Part shown: positions 1-6,950 of the stretch, piece after piece
How the letters are laid out: each line of letters begins with the position of its first letter
Numbering within the stretch: position 1 is the first letter of the stretch
From: an uncultured Verrucomicrobium sp.
GTDB taxonomy: Bacteria > Verrucomicrobiota > Verrucomicrobiia > Methylacidiphilales > GAS474
DNA length: 12,400 nucleotides
Assembly (NCBI GenBank): GCA_903889845.1
Contig: CAISZB010000433.1
Coordinates: 1 to 12,400, forward strand
Reading direction: 5' to 3'
Made by a program: the position numbers and the translations under genes
The notes under the pieces: model-generated
Told to the model about the DNA's origin: nothing
What the model saw: the letters and a program-made list of their open reading frames with translations, nothing else
Database searches by the model: none

Positions 1-179
1 GCCTCTTTTTTAAGGCGGTTAAACACCGCCAGCTTGTCCGGGTCGACCAGTTTTTTCGACCCCAGCGAGGCCAGGTCGTCCGGGGGCAGCTTGGAGCCGT
101 CGGCTAAGACTAAATCTTCTTTCCGTAGCTTTTTACGCGCCCCGTAGACGTTGGCATCCACCTTCACCCGGACACCCTT
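1..179 (-). CDS. DUF3150-like protein, N-terminal part (partial, runs off left edge)
   Basis: Reading the minus strand from about 179 down to 1 gives an uninterrupted frame of about 59 codons. It contains ANVYGARKKL, a KEDL step, LPPDDLASLGSKKL and DPDKLAVFNRLKKE. This order (GRKKL, LPPEDLASLGSK, DPxxLxxFxxLKK) is what I associate with the start of DUF3150 proteins. These are usually phage- or plasmid-associated and often sit near MoxR-type AAA ATPases and VWA proteins; their function is unknown. No convincing start codon with a ribosome site exists. The nearest in-frame candidate is a GTG at 167-165. An ATG at 190-188 is one base out of frame. The upstream sequence becomes MFS-coding on the other strand, so the true 5' end may have been lost at a junction near 170-190. 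The family call comes from recognition by eye only. Confidence 0.45.
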
Positions 180-188
180 GGGCTGGAC

Positions 189-698
189 ATGGGCACCATG
201 GGAAAAATCTTCGCCTGGGGCTCCGCCACCTCCGCCTTGGTTTACTTCCCGATCGGCTGGCTCTGCGATCGTTTCACCCCTCTGCGCGTCACGCTGGGAG
301 CCTTGATCGGGCTCACGTTGATCTCGCTGTCGGCCTGCTTCCTGGTCACCGACAGAGGAAGCTTTTTGACCTATACCCTCATCTTCGCGATTCCCTCAGT
401 CGGTTGGGGACTGGGATCCCTGGCTGCCACCATGAAACTTTTTCCCGAAGAGAAATTCGGCCAATTTTCCTCCGGATTGAACGTCTTCGGCTGCGGCGCC
501 ATGATCCTGGGAAACTATCTCATCGGAAAGTTCATGGATCTCATCCAGAGCAACTACCGACTGGCCTTTCTGTGGAGCGCCTGCCTGTTCGCCCTGGCGA
601 TTTATCCGATGCTGCTCGTCTACCGCGAATGGAAGAAGCAGGGAGGACCGCATCATTACAAGGCCCCCCTGCCCCTCGAATCCATGTCCGCGAGGTGA
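189..698 (+). CDS. MFS transporter, C-terminal half (5'-truncated)
   Basis: The 169 residues contain about five hydrophobic helices (roughly residues 10-30, 34-55, 60-80, 95-115 and 122-145) joined by short polar loops. A GWLCDRF segment near residue 23 resembles the DR loop motif between MFS helices. Full MFS carriers have about 400 residues and 12 helices, so this is only the second half. The frame stays open upstream to 129 (a TAG lies at 126-128), and the LGLDMGTMGK reading suggests the transporter sequence begins a few codons before the ATG at 189. Beyond that, the other strand codes for an unrelated protein. I read it as a fragment left by a rearrangement or a chimeric join, not a complete transporter. 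The substrate is unknown. The downstream esterase hints at carbohydrate uptake, which is inference only. Confidence 0.7.
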   Translation: MGTMGKIFAWGSATSALVYFPIGWLCDRFTPLRVTLGALIGLTLISLSACFLVTDRGSFLTYTLIFAIPSVGWGLGSLAATMKLFPEEKFGQFSSGLNVFGCGAMILGNYLIGKFMDLIQSNYRLAFLWSACLFALAIYPMLLVYREWKKQGGPHHYKAPLPLESMSAR

Positions 699-753
699 TC
701 CAGAGAGGAAAAGCCCTTCTATCCGGGCGCTGCAACGTGATTTTGCCTCATCT

Positions 754-2013
754 ATGAAACGATTCTATTTCATCCTTCTTCTCTCCCTCTGCTTCCGCCT
801 CGGCGCCTCCGTCCTGCAGGCCGGCGATCTGTCCGTCGTCGGCACGACCGACAAGGAAACCGCGCTCTATCAGCCCGGAGAAACGATGCTCTTCAGCGTG
901 CGAGTGTTGGAGGACGGGAAACCCGTCGCCGGGAAAAACCTCAAGTGGACGCGCACCGGGGACGACGCGAAGACCGAGACCGGCACCGCCGTCTCCTCGG
1001 CCTCCGGCCCCCTGGCGCTCTCCACCTCCCTGGACGTCCCCGGCTTCGTGCGCATTGAGGTCGCCCTCGTCGACGAGGCCGGCAAGCCCGTGATGGACGC
1101 CCAGAACAAGCCGATCCGCTTCGACGGGGGCGCGGGCGTCGATGTCGAGAAACTGGACGGCGTGCCGGAACCGGCCGACTTCGACGCCTTCTGGGCCAGG
1201 CAAAAGGCCCGCCTGGCCGAGGTGCCGATGAAATTCACCCTCACGGAAGTCGCCTCGCCCGATCCCGCCTTCACCGTTTACGACGTGAAAATCGACTGCG
1301 CGGGCGGCAAGCCCGTTTCCGGCTACTTCACCAAGCCCAGGAACGCCGCCTCGAATTCGCTGAAAGCCCACGCCACCTATAACGGCTACGGCGTCGCTTC
1401 CGCCGCCATCCGCTGCGAGAAGGACACCCTCATGCTCAACATCAACGCCCACGGCATCGAGAACGGAAAGGATCCCGATTTCTACAAAAACCTCAAGGAG
1501 GGCGAACTGAAGGGATACGCCTTCAACAATGACGAGAACGCGAAGCCGGAAACGGCCTACTTCAACGGCATGATCTTGCGGGTGCTGCGGGCCCTCGAAT
1601 TCCTGAAAAGCCAGCCCGAGTGGAATGGCAAGGACCTCCTCGTCAGCGGAGGAAGCCAAGGCGGCTTCCAATCCCTCGCCGCGGCGGCACTGGACAAGGA
1701 CGTCACCCGCTGCGACACCTTCATCCCGTGGTGTTGCGACCTGGGGGGGATCACCCTGGGGCGTCTGCGCGGGTGGCGTCCGGATGATGCTCCCGGGCTG
1801 GCCTACTATGACGGGGCCAACATGGCCAAACGGATCACCTGCCCCGTCACCATCGTCGCAGGCCTGGGCGACTACACCTGCCCCCCCTCCGGCATCTGCG
1901 TTCTCTACAACAACCTGAAATCGGCCGCATCCAGACGTCTCGAATTCATCCAGGGCAAGACCCATGCCTACACCCCGCCCTCCGGGCAGCGGTTCGTGCT
2001 GAAAAGCGAGTAG
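754..2013 (+). CDS. Secreted AXE1-family acetyl xylan esterase / carbohydrate deacetylase
   Basis: This is a 419-residue alpha/beta hydrolase. Residues 1-23 form a signal peptide: a KR start, a FILLLSLCF hydrophobic core and a likely cut near LQAG. Residues 25-125 look like an Ig-like beta domain of the kind found before AXE1 domains (ALYQPGETMLFSVRVLEDGK). The AXE1 fold follows, from about 138 (PADFDAFWARQKA). The catalytic triad is visible: Ser301 in GGSQGG, Asp373 in GLGDYTCPPSG and His404 in GKTHAYTPP. Family members remove acetyl groups from xylan or acetylated sugars, here probably in the periplasm. It begins 55 bp after the MFS fragment on the same strand, which fits a sugar-utilisation unit. 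No Shine-Dalgarno sequence precedes the ATG, but the signal peptide supports this start. The substrate is not shown by the sequence. Confidence 0.88.
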   Translation: MKRFYFILLLSLCFRLGASVLQAGDLSVVGTTDKETALYQPGETMLFSVRVLEDGKPVAGKNLKWTRTGDDAKTETGTAVSSASGPLALSTSLDVPGFVRIEVALVDEAGKPVMDAQNKPIRFDGGAGVDVEKLDGVPEPADFDAFWARQKARLAEVPMKFTLTEVASPDPAFTVYDVKIDCAGGKPVSGYFTKPRNAASNSLKAHATYNGYGVASAAIRCEKDTLMLNINAHGIENGKDPDFYKNLKEGELKGYAFNNDENAKPETAYFNGMILRVLRALEFLKSQPEWNGKDLLVSGGSQGGFQSLAAAALDKDVTRCDTFIPWCCDLGGITLGRLRGWRPDDAPGLAYYDGANMAKRITCPVTIVAGLGDYTCPPSGICVLYNNLKSAASRRLEFIQGKTHAYTPPSGQRFVLKSE

Positions 2014-2249
2014 CCCATGCAGAGGGTGTCGTCATGGCAAAATAGATCGGGGCCCACGTGGTGTTGGGGGGGCCCTACACTGGTAAAATGATCGAGTGCC
2101 ATGAGCGGGGCCTGCATCGCATCGGCCTCCTCTTCACCGAGAACGGCAAGGAGCGGACCGAGGGTCTCAACGAAGCCGCCTATCCTAGAGCGTGTCATGC
2201 ACTTTGGGAGGAATCCCCATGGGGAGAGATGGCTCCCCACGCCGTACAT
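2014..2249. other. Convergent intergenic region without a recognised gene
   Basis: These 236 bp lie between the stops of the esterase (plus strand) and the cyclase (minus strand). Both strands have short open stretches, but none gives a recognisable protein. The base composition looks more mixed than in the flanking genes. Visible structures are two GGGCCC boxes (2050-2055 and 2070-2075) and a hairpin at 2221-2238. A transcription end for both genes is expected here, yet neither hairpin has a T-run. Confidence 0.5.
2221..2238. terminator. Hairpin after the cyclase gene, possible transcription end
   Basis: GGGGAG (2221-2226) pairs with CTCCCC (2233-2238) across a six-base loop, 11 bp past the cyclase stop codon on the minus strand. 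A second palindrome, CCCCATGGGG, overlaps it at 2215-2224. No T-run follows on either strand, so this is not a classic intrinsic terminator. It may only stabilise the RNA 3' end. Confidence 0.25.
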
Positions 2250-4415
2250 CTACTTCTCGCCAAAGGAATAAACCCCATCCCACCCTGGCGCGGGCGGCGC
2301 GTCCAGCAGCCCCCGGCACCGCTTTGCCAGGAAGCGAGACGGGCCGTCCCCGGCCTCCACACCTTCCTCCAGCAGCCGCAGCGCCCCGGCGAAATCCCCC
2401 CGCGCATGGGCGTCGAGGGCCTCCTCGTAGCGGAGCAGGACGGCAGGGAGCGCCGCGCCGGGGACCTTCTCCCCCACCAGCTCATAGATCGTGACCGCAT
2501 GGCTCTTCCCCTTCACCGCGACCCGGTCGAGGCGGCGGAAGAGGAACGCCTCGTGCGCGGCTTCATGCACCGTCTCGCTGACGATCAGCGTCGTCCCGTA
2601 ATACTTGTTCAGCCCCTCCAGGCGGGCGGCCAGGTTCACCCCGTCGCCGATGGCGGTGTAGTTGAAGCGGTCGGCGGCGCCGAAGTGGTCGACCGAGGCC
2701 GCGCAGCGGTGGAGGCCGAAGCGGGTCTCGAAGCGGGGCCGCCCCTCCCACTCCGGCGAGCGGTAGAGGGCCTCCAGCGCCTCGCGGCACCGCAGCGCGG
2801 CGCGGCAGGCGCGGACCGGATGGCCCGCGACCGGTTCCGGCGCGTTCCAGAACGCCATCACCGCATCGCCGATGTACTTGTCGATCGTCCCGCGCTCCCC
2901 CTGGATCGCCCCGGTCAGGGTATCGAGGTAGCGGCCCAGGACCCGCGCGAGGAGATCGGGCTCGGTCGTCTCGGAAAAAACAGTGAAGTCCTTGATGTCG
3001 GTGAAGAGGAGGGAGAGGTCGGCCGCCTCGCCGCCCAGCACCGGCTCCCTCCCGTCGCGGTAGAGACGGCGGACGAGGTCGACGGGGACGTACTTCCCCA
3101 TGGCCCGCATCGCCGTCTTCGCCCGCTCGAAACCGCCGAGGACCTCCCGGATGTCAGCCAGGCGCGAGCGATGGATGGAAGGACCGAAGTCGAAGGCGTT
3201 CATCCGCTCCGTCTCCGCCGAGATCAGCCCCAAGGCACGCCCCGCCCCGCGCAGCAGCAGGAAACCGACGACGACAAGGGCGACGATCAGCGCGAGGGAG
3301 GCCCACAGCAGCCGGTCGCGCAACTGGAGCAGCGGCCCCAGGTACCCATCCCGGGGGGCCAGGACGCCGACGACCCAGTCCTGCGTCTGGGGCAGCCCCC
3401 GGAAGGTGCAGAGATAGGTCATCCCTCCCGCGTGAAGAGGAACGAGGACGTTCTCCCCCTCCCTCACCTTCCGCAGGGCGGGCGCGGCGAGCGCGACCTT
3501 CACCGCCTCCGGCAGCGGATCGACGCGGAGCCGCAGGTCGTCGTCCATCTCGACGATCTGCCTTTTCGCCTGATCTCCAAAGCTCGCGGCGATGAGGCGC
3601 CCCTGGGGATCGCAGAGGAAGACCGTCGGCATCGGCTGGTCGCGCCGTTCCGGGACCGAGACGCGGACGGCCTGCTCGATCTGCTTCCCCAGGAGGCCGA
3701 CGCGGAGGACCCCGACGAATTTCCCCTCCCCGTCAGCGATCCCCTTCACGACACTCAGCTCCAACCGCCGCTCCGCCTCGGGCAGCGCGTCGTCGAGCTG
3801 CGACCAGTGGAGATCGGTGTCGAGGAGGTCGCCCACGTGGTTCCGGCTGGCGGGGGTCTGAAAGGTGAAGCTCTCCGTCGGGTCGACGACGGGAGATTCC
3901 CCCGCGGGACTCCAGTTCGGGGACCCCGTGGCGATCGTACTGGAGAGGGAGACGAAGCGGCGGCGGGCGGGGTCGAAGTGGATGTAGCGGCAGACCACCT
4001 CGGACGAATCCTGCGCGGGATGGAAGACCGAAATCTCGGCCGCCGAGCCGGGCGCCAGGACGCGGTTTCCCTCGGCGTCGAAGCCCCGGTCGGTCCCCCA
4101 GGTGAAGCTGACCTCGGAGAGATTATCGTCGGCCAACAGCAGGGCATAGAGACCGGACCGCAGCGACTTGAAGTCGTGGAGCAGGACCAACCCCTGCGCC
4201 GTCCCCTTCTCGAACTGGGAGACGGCAATCGGGGCCTGGTCGAGATAGGCGCGGACCTCCTTCTCCGCCGTCCGGCTCACCTCGGCCTGGGACTGGTTCG
4301 CGCTCTGGAGAAGGATCTTCTCCGAGTTCGACAGGATCAGCCCGTAAAGCCCCCCCATCCCCGCGACGAGGCCGAGGAGGCCGAGCAGAAAAAGCCGCCG
4401 CAGCGTCAATTTCAT
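2250..4415 (-). CDS. Membrane-bound class III adenylate/guanylate cyclase with dCache-like sensor
   Basis: The protein has 721 residues from the ATG at 4415, which lies 8 bp after the RNase III stop with GAGG just upstream. The frame stays open further upstream only as a shadow of the RNase III gene. The order is: membrane helix at about 7-28; extracytoplasmic region at about 30-360 resembling a double-Cache sensor; second helix at about 368-389; a short linker; class III catalytic domain at about 465-645; and a helical tail with EALDAHARGDFAGAL and PPAPGWDGVY. The catalytic residues are present: metal aspartates Asp473 (FTDIKDFT) and Asp517 (KYIGD), Lys513, Thr587 (NYTAIGD), Asn594 and Arg598 (GDGVNLAARLE). 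Lys/Thr at the base-recognition positions fits ATP, so cAMP is the likely product. One oddity: where relatives usually read GLHTG-x4-GN, residues 567-577 read GLHRCAASVDH, losing two conserved glycines. The ligand is unknown. Confidence 0.9.
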   Translation of the reverse strand: MKLTLRRLFLLGLLGLVAGMGGLYGLILSNSEKILLQSANQSQAEVSRTAEKEVRAYLDQAPIAVSQFEKGTAQGLVLLHDFKSLRSGLYALLLADDNLSEVSFTWGTDRGFDAEGNRVLAPGSAAEISVFHPAQDSSEVVCRYIHFDPARRRFVSLSSTIATGSPNWSPAGESPVVDPTESFTFQTPASRNHVGDLLDTDLHWSQLDDALPEAERRLELSVVKGIADGEGKFVGVLRVGLLGKQIEQAVRVSVPERRDQPMPTVFLCDPQGRLIAASFGDQAKRQIVEMDDDLRLRVDPLPEAVKVALAAPALRKVREGENVLVPLHAGGMTYLCTFRGLPQTQDWVVGVLAPRDGYLGPLLQLRDRLLWASLALIVALVVVGFLLLRGAGRALGLISAETERMNAFDFGPSIHRSRLADIREVLGGFERAKTAMRAMGKYVPVDLVRRLYRDGREPVLGGEAADLSLLFTDIKDFTVFSETTEPDLLARVLGRYLDTLTGAIQGERGTIDKYIGDAVMAFWNAPEPVAGHPVRACRAALRCREALEALYRSPEWEGRPRFETRFGLHRCAASVDHFGAADRFNYTAIGDGVNLAARLEGLNKYYGTTLIVSETVHEAAHEAFLFRRLDRVAVKGKSHAVTIYELVGEKVPGAALPAVLLRYEEALDAHARGDFAGALRLLEEGVEAGDGPSRFLAKRCRGLLDAPPAPGWDGVYSFGEK

Positions 4416-4423
4416 TTCCAGCC

Positions 4424-5176
4424 TCAAGACGCCCCCTCCTTCCGCAGGGAGCGGAGGGCGGCGGCGGCGGCGGCGAATTCGGCCTCGTGCTTGCTCTTCC
4501 CCGTCCCCCGGCCTAATTCCAGCCCCTTCCAGGTGACCAGGACCTCGTAGAAGCGGTCGTGGGCCGCCCCCTCCTCGCGGAGGCAGAGGTAGCGCGGCGC
4601 CTCCTTCCCCTCGCGCTGGAGGAGTTCCTGCAACTCGCCCTTCGCGTTGATCCCGGCGGCCTCCTCCGGCGCGGCGTGGAGGCGGGCCAGTTCGGGCTCC
4701 AGCAGACGGAGGACGACGGCCCGGGCGATCTCCCACCCCGCGTCGCGGAAGACGGCGCCGAAGACCGCCTCCATGGCATTCGCCAAAATCGAGGACCGGG
4801 TCCGCCCGCCGTTTCGCTCCTCCCCCCGGCTCATCCGGAGGAGGTCGCCCAGGCCCAGTTCCGAGGCCAGGCGGGCCATCTGCGTCCGGCTGACGAGGCT
4901 GGCCCGCCACGGCGTGAGGCGCCCCTCGGGCGACTCGGGAAAGAGGACGTAGAGCCGCTCCGTGACGGCCAGCTGAAGGATCGCATCGCCCAGGAATTCG
5001 AGCCGCTCGTTGTCGGGTAATTTGTCGGGCGACGGCGCCGCCTCCTTCTCTTGCGCCGGGGCCGCCTTCCCCTGCAATGCGGAGGGATGGGTCAGCGCCT
5101 CGACGAGGATCGCGGGGACGGCGAAGCGGTGGCCGAGGCGCTCTTCCAGGGCGCGGAGAGGGGGAGGGAGTTCCAT
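4424..5176 (-). CDS. rnc: Ribonuclease III
   Basis: The protein is 250 residues long from the ATG at 5176. It cuts double-stranded RNA in rRNA and mRNA processing. The nuclease domain covers about 5-160, with the signature NERLEFLGD at 56-64 giving the conserved acidic residues Glu57, Glu60 and Asp64. The second acidic site reads LANAME (131-136): Glu136 is kept, but the position matching E. coli Asp114 is Asn133. A charged, Ala/Pro-rich insert of about 20 residues (35-55) separates the HPS motif from NERLEF. The dsRNA-binding domain covers about 175-245 (NAKGELQELLQ, GTGKSKHEAE). The gene starts 4 bp after the xerD stop and has no ribosome site, so it is probably translationally coupled. A longer in-frame start inside xerD is possible, but the MELPPPLRALEERLG start matches the family better. 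Confidence 0.93.
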   Translation of the reverse strand: MELPPPLRALEERLGHRFAVPAILVEALTHPSALQGKAAPAQEKEAAPSPDKLPDNERLEFLGDAILQLAVTERLYVLFPESPEGRLTPWRASLVSRTQMARLASELGLGDLLRMSRGEERNGGRTRSSILANAMEAVFGAVFRDAGWEIARAVVLRLLEPELARLHAAPEEAAGINAKGELQELLQREGKEAPRYLCLREEGAAHDRFYEVLVTWKGLELGRGTGKSKHEAEFAAAAAALRSLRKEGAS

Positions 5177-5180
5177 GGGG

Positions 5181-6143
5181 TCAGGAGGAGGGCAGCCGGG
5201 AGCGGGGGTGATGGAGGCGGTGGACGTCGCGCAGCCGGGCGGCATCGACGTGGGTGTAGATTTGCGTGGTGGCGACGCTGGCGTGGCCCAGGAGTTCCTG
5301 GATCACGCGGAGGTCGGCCCCGTTCTCCAGCAGGTGGGTGGCGAAGGAGTGGCGGAGGAGGTGGGGATAGACATTCTTCCCGCACCCGGCACGGCGGGCG
5401 CATTCCTTCACGATCTGCCAGACGCGGGCGCGGGTCAGCGCCTCCCCGTTGCGGCCCAGGAAAATCTCCCCGCCGCTCTGCACGTTGACCAGGGAGGGCC
5501 GCCCGGCGTCGAGCCAGTCGTCGAGGGCCGTGAGGGCCTTCTTCCCGAGGGGGACGATCCGCTCCTTGTTCCCCTTCCCGACGACGCGGAGGAGCGCCAG
5601 GCCCTGATCCTCCTCCCGGACCACCGACTCGATCCGCAGCGAGGTCAACTCGGCGAGGCGGAGGCCGGAACTGTAGAACATCTCCAGGATCGCCCGGTCA
5701 CGACGGCCCAGGGCGGTCTCGGGAAAATCGATGGCGAGGAGCGCCTCGACCTCGTCGGCCCGGAGGGTCTCCGGCAGGAAGCGGCCGATTTTCGGGATGT
5801 CGAGCGTCTCCGTCGGGTCGGCGGGAATCCGCCCCGAGGATCGAAGGCGGCGGAAGAAGTGGCGGAGGGCGACGACGTGGACCTTGATCGAGGCCGGGGA
5901 GAGGCCCCGGACGCTCCGCTCCTCCTTCAGGAAGCGGGAGATCGCGGCGGCATCGACCGCCTCCGGCCCGACCTCGCCCAGCGTCCGCCGCACCCAGGCG
6001 GAGAAGGCGAGGAGGGCGGCGTGGTTGATGAGCTGGGAATTCGCCGCATGGTCCTTTTCCGTCGCGAGGACGGCGAGGCATTCCTCGATCTCCGGCTCCC
6101 AGAGGGGGGGCGGAGCGGGAACGGCGGCGGCTTCCGTCTTCAT
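5181..6143 (-). CDS. xerD: Xer-type tyrosine recombinase, XerD-like
   Basis: The protein is 320 residues long. Xer recombinases act at dif sites to resolve chromosome dimers with FtsK. The N-terminal core-binding (SAM-like) domain covers about 15-105, and the catalytic domain about 120-315. All the catalytic residues are present: Arg162 (SSGLRLAEL), Lys190 (GKGNKERIVPL), His261 and Arg264 (HLLRHSFATH), His287 (LLGHASVATTQ) and the nucleophile Tyr296 (IYTHV). The ending RLRDVHRLHHPR resembles XerD (RLRQLHQQHHPRA) more than XerC, hence the symbol; the choice between the two is not certain. The ATG at 6143 overlaps the stop of the nucleotidyltransferase gene as ATGA. Setting in an operon with housekeeping genes, and no nearby attachment site or excisionase gene, argue against a phage integrase. 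Confidence 0.87.
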   Translation of the reverse strand: MKTEAAAVPAPPPLWEPEIEECLAVLATEKDHAANSQLINHAALLAFSAWVRRTLGEVGPEAVDAAAISRFLKEERSVRGLSPASIKVHVVALRHFFRRLRSSGRIPADPTETLDIPKIGRFLPETLRADEVEALLAIDFPETALGRRDRAILEMFYSSGLRLAELTSLRIESVVREEDQGLALLRVVGKGNKERIVPLGKKALTALDDWLDAGRPSLVNVQSGGEIFLGRNGEALTRARVWQIVKECARRAGCGKNVYPHLLRHSFATHLLENGADLRVIQELLGHASVATTQIYTHVDAARLRDVHRLHHPRSRLPSS

Positions 6144-6883
6144 GCGGTACCGTTCAATTGGGCCAGGACGCCGGGATCGCGGACATCGACCCACTTCGGG
6201 CTGAGGAAGACCCCCTTCAAGCCCTGGCCCGCCGCCAACCCGCGCAGCGCGTCGGTGAGTTCATACTCGCCCCGGGCCGATTTTTGCAGCGTGGCAGTGT
6301 GGGCGAAGATTTCCGGCGTGAGGACATAGAGACCGGTATTGTAATAGGCATGGGCCGGGATCGCGTCCGGCGCGGCCTTCTCGACGATCGCGACGACGCG
6401 GCGTCGGGCGTCGAGGACGATCGCGCCCCCCTTCGTCAGGTCCTGCCCGTCGATCAGGCCGATGGCTCCTCCCACCGTCTCCTCCCGGAATCCCTCGACG
6501 AGGGTGCGGTAGTCCCGGGGCGGGACGAGGATGTCCCCGTAGGAAAGGAAGAAGGGGGCGTCGCCGATCCACTCCTTCGCCAGCTCCGGGGCCTTCCCCG
6601 TGCCGTCCTGGACCCCCTGCTCCCGGTAGACGATGGAGAGGCCGAGCGCCGCGCCGTCGCCGAAATAATCGATGATCTTCTCCTTCTGCCATCCGACGAC
6701 GATGCAGACCTCGCGGATCCCCGCCTCGTCGCGGAGGCCGGTGAGGATCGTCTCCAGGATCGGCTTCGGCTCCGCGTCGGCGGGGGCGCCCGGCGGGCGG
6801 GCGGCGACCATCGGCTTCGGCAAAGTCTCGGTCAGGGCACCCATGCGGGTGCCCCGTCCGGCGGCAAGGAGGAGGGCTTTCAT
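6140..6883 (-). CDS. Sugar-phosphate-type nucleotidyltransferase (NTP_transferase family)
   Basis: The 247 residues begin at the ATG at 6883 with MKALLLAAGRGTRM, the nucleotide-binding loop of the GlmU/RmlA/RfbF-type NTP transferases. PKP follows at 22-24, SYGDIL at 114-119 (Asp117, likely metal binding), VEK at 167-169, NTGLYVL at 182-188 and YELTDAL at 207-213. Such enzymes join a sugar-1-phosphate to an NTP, giving activated sugars for cell-envelope or polysaccharide synthesis. The exact sugar cannot be read. There is an Ala/Pro-rich insert at 26-39 between the two PKP-like motifs. There is no C-terminal acyltransferase repeat, so this is not full GlmU. It is the first gene of the minus-strand operon and overlaps xerD by 4 bp (ATGA). 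The frame extends upstream past 6883 without homology, and no ribosome site is visible. Confidence 0.85.
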   Translation of the reverse strand: MKALLLAAGRGTRMGALTETLPKPMVAARPPGAPADAEPKPILETILTGLRDEAGIREVCIVVGWQKEKIIDYFGDGAALGLSIVYREQGVQDGTGKAPELAKEWIGDAPFFLSYGDILVPPRDYRTLVEGFREETVGGAIGLIDGQDLTKGGAIVLDARRRVVAIVEKAAPDAIPAHAYYNTGLYVLTPEIFAHTATLQKSARGEYELTDALRGLAAGQGLKGVFLSPKWVDVRDPGVLAQLNGTA

Positions 6884-6930
6884 TCGGAACGGAAAGGCAA
6901 GTTCGCGGCAGATTAGCAAAAAGAGGGAGG

Positions 6931-6940
6931 CGTGTACACG
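6931..6940. promoter_or_regulatory. Perfect palindrome upstream of the nucleotidyltransferase operon
   Basis: CGTGTACACG is a perfect 10-bp palindrome in the 67-bp gap between the lysR stop and the nucleotidyltransferase start. On the minus strand a pyrimidine stretch with five Ts follows it (about 6927-6917). It could be an operator or a weak lysR transcription end. A short palindrome can also occur by chance in GC-rich DNA. Confidence 0.25.
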
Positions 6941-6950
6941 ACGGAATGGC

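Noticed and set aside
748..1965. 405-codon open frame on the minus strand
   Set aside because: It is a mirror of the AXE1 esterase, which has a signal peptide and full catalytic triad. The minus-strand product is Gly/Val/Glu-rich with no motif.
2185..2215. TAGAGCGTGTCATGCACTT-like stretch, reminiscent of some insertion-sequence ends
   Set aside because: No matching inverted end and no transposase gene or fragment could be found nearby.
2058..4550. 830-codon open frame on the plus strand
   Set aside because: It is antisense to the cyclase. Its translation is rich in Arg, Pro, Gly and Glu with no domain, as expected from the complement of a G/C third-position-biased gene.
4416..4910. 165-codon N-terminal extension of the cyclase
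   Set aside because: It overlaps the RNase III gene in another frame and is low-complexity Arg/Gly/Pro. The ATG at 4415 has a GAGG and is followed directly by the membrane helix.
5181..6143. XerD-like recombinase as a phage or element integrase
   Set aside because: It sits inside a housekeeping operon. No tRNA, attachment-site repeats or excisionase are present, and its C-terminus matches XerD.
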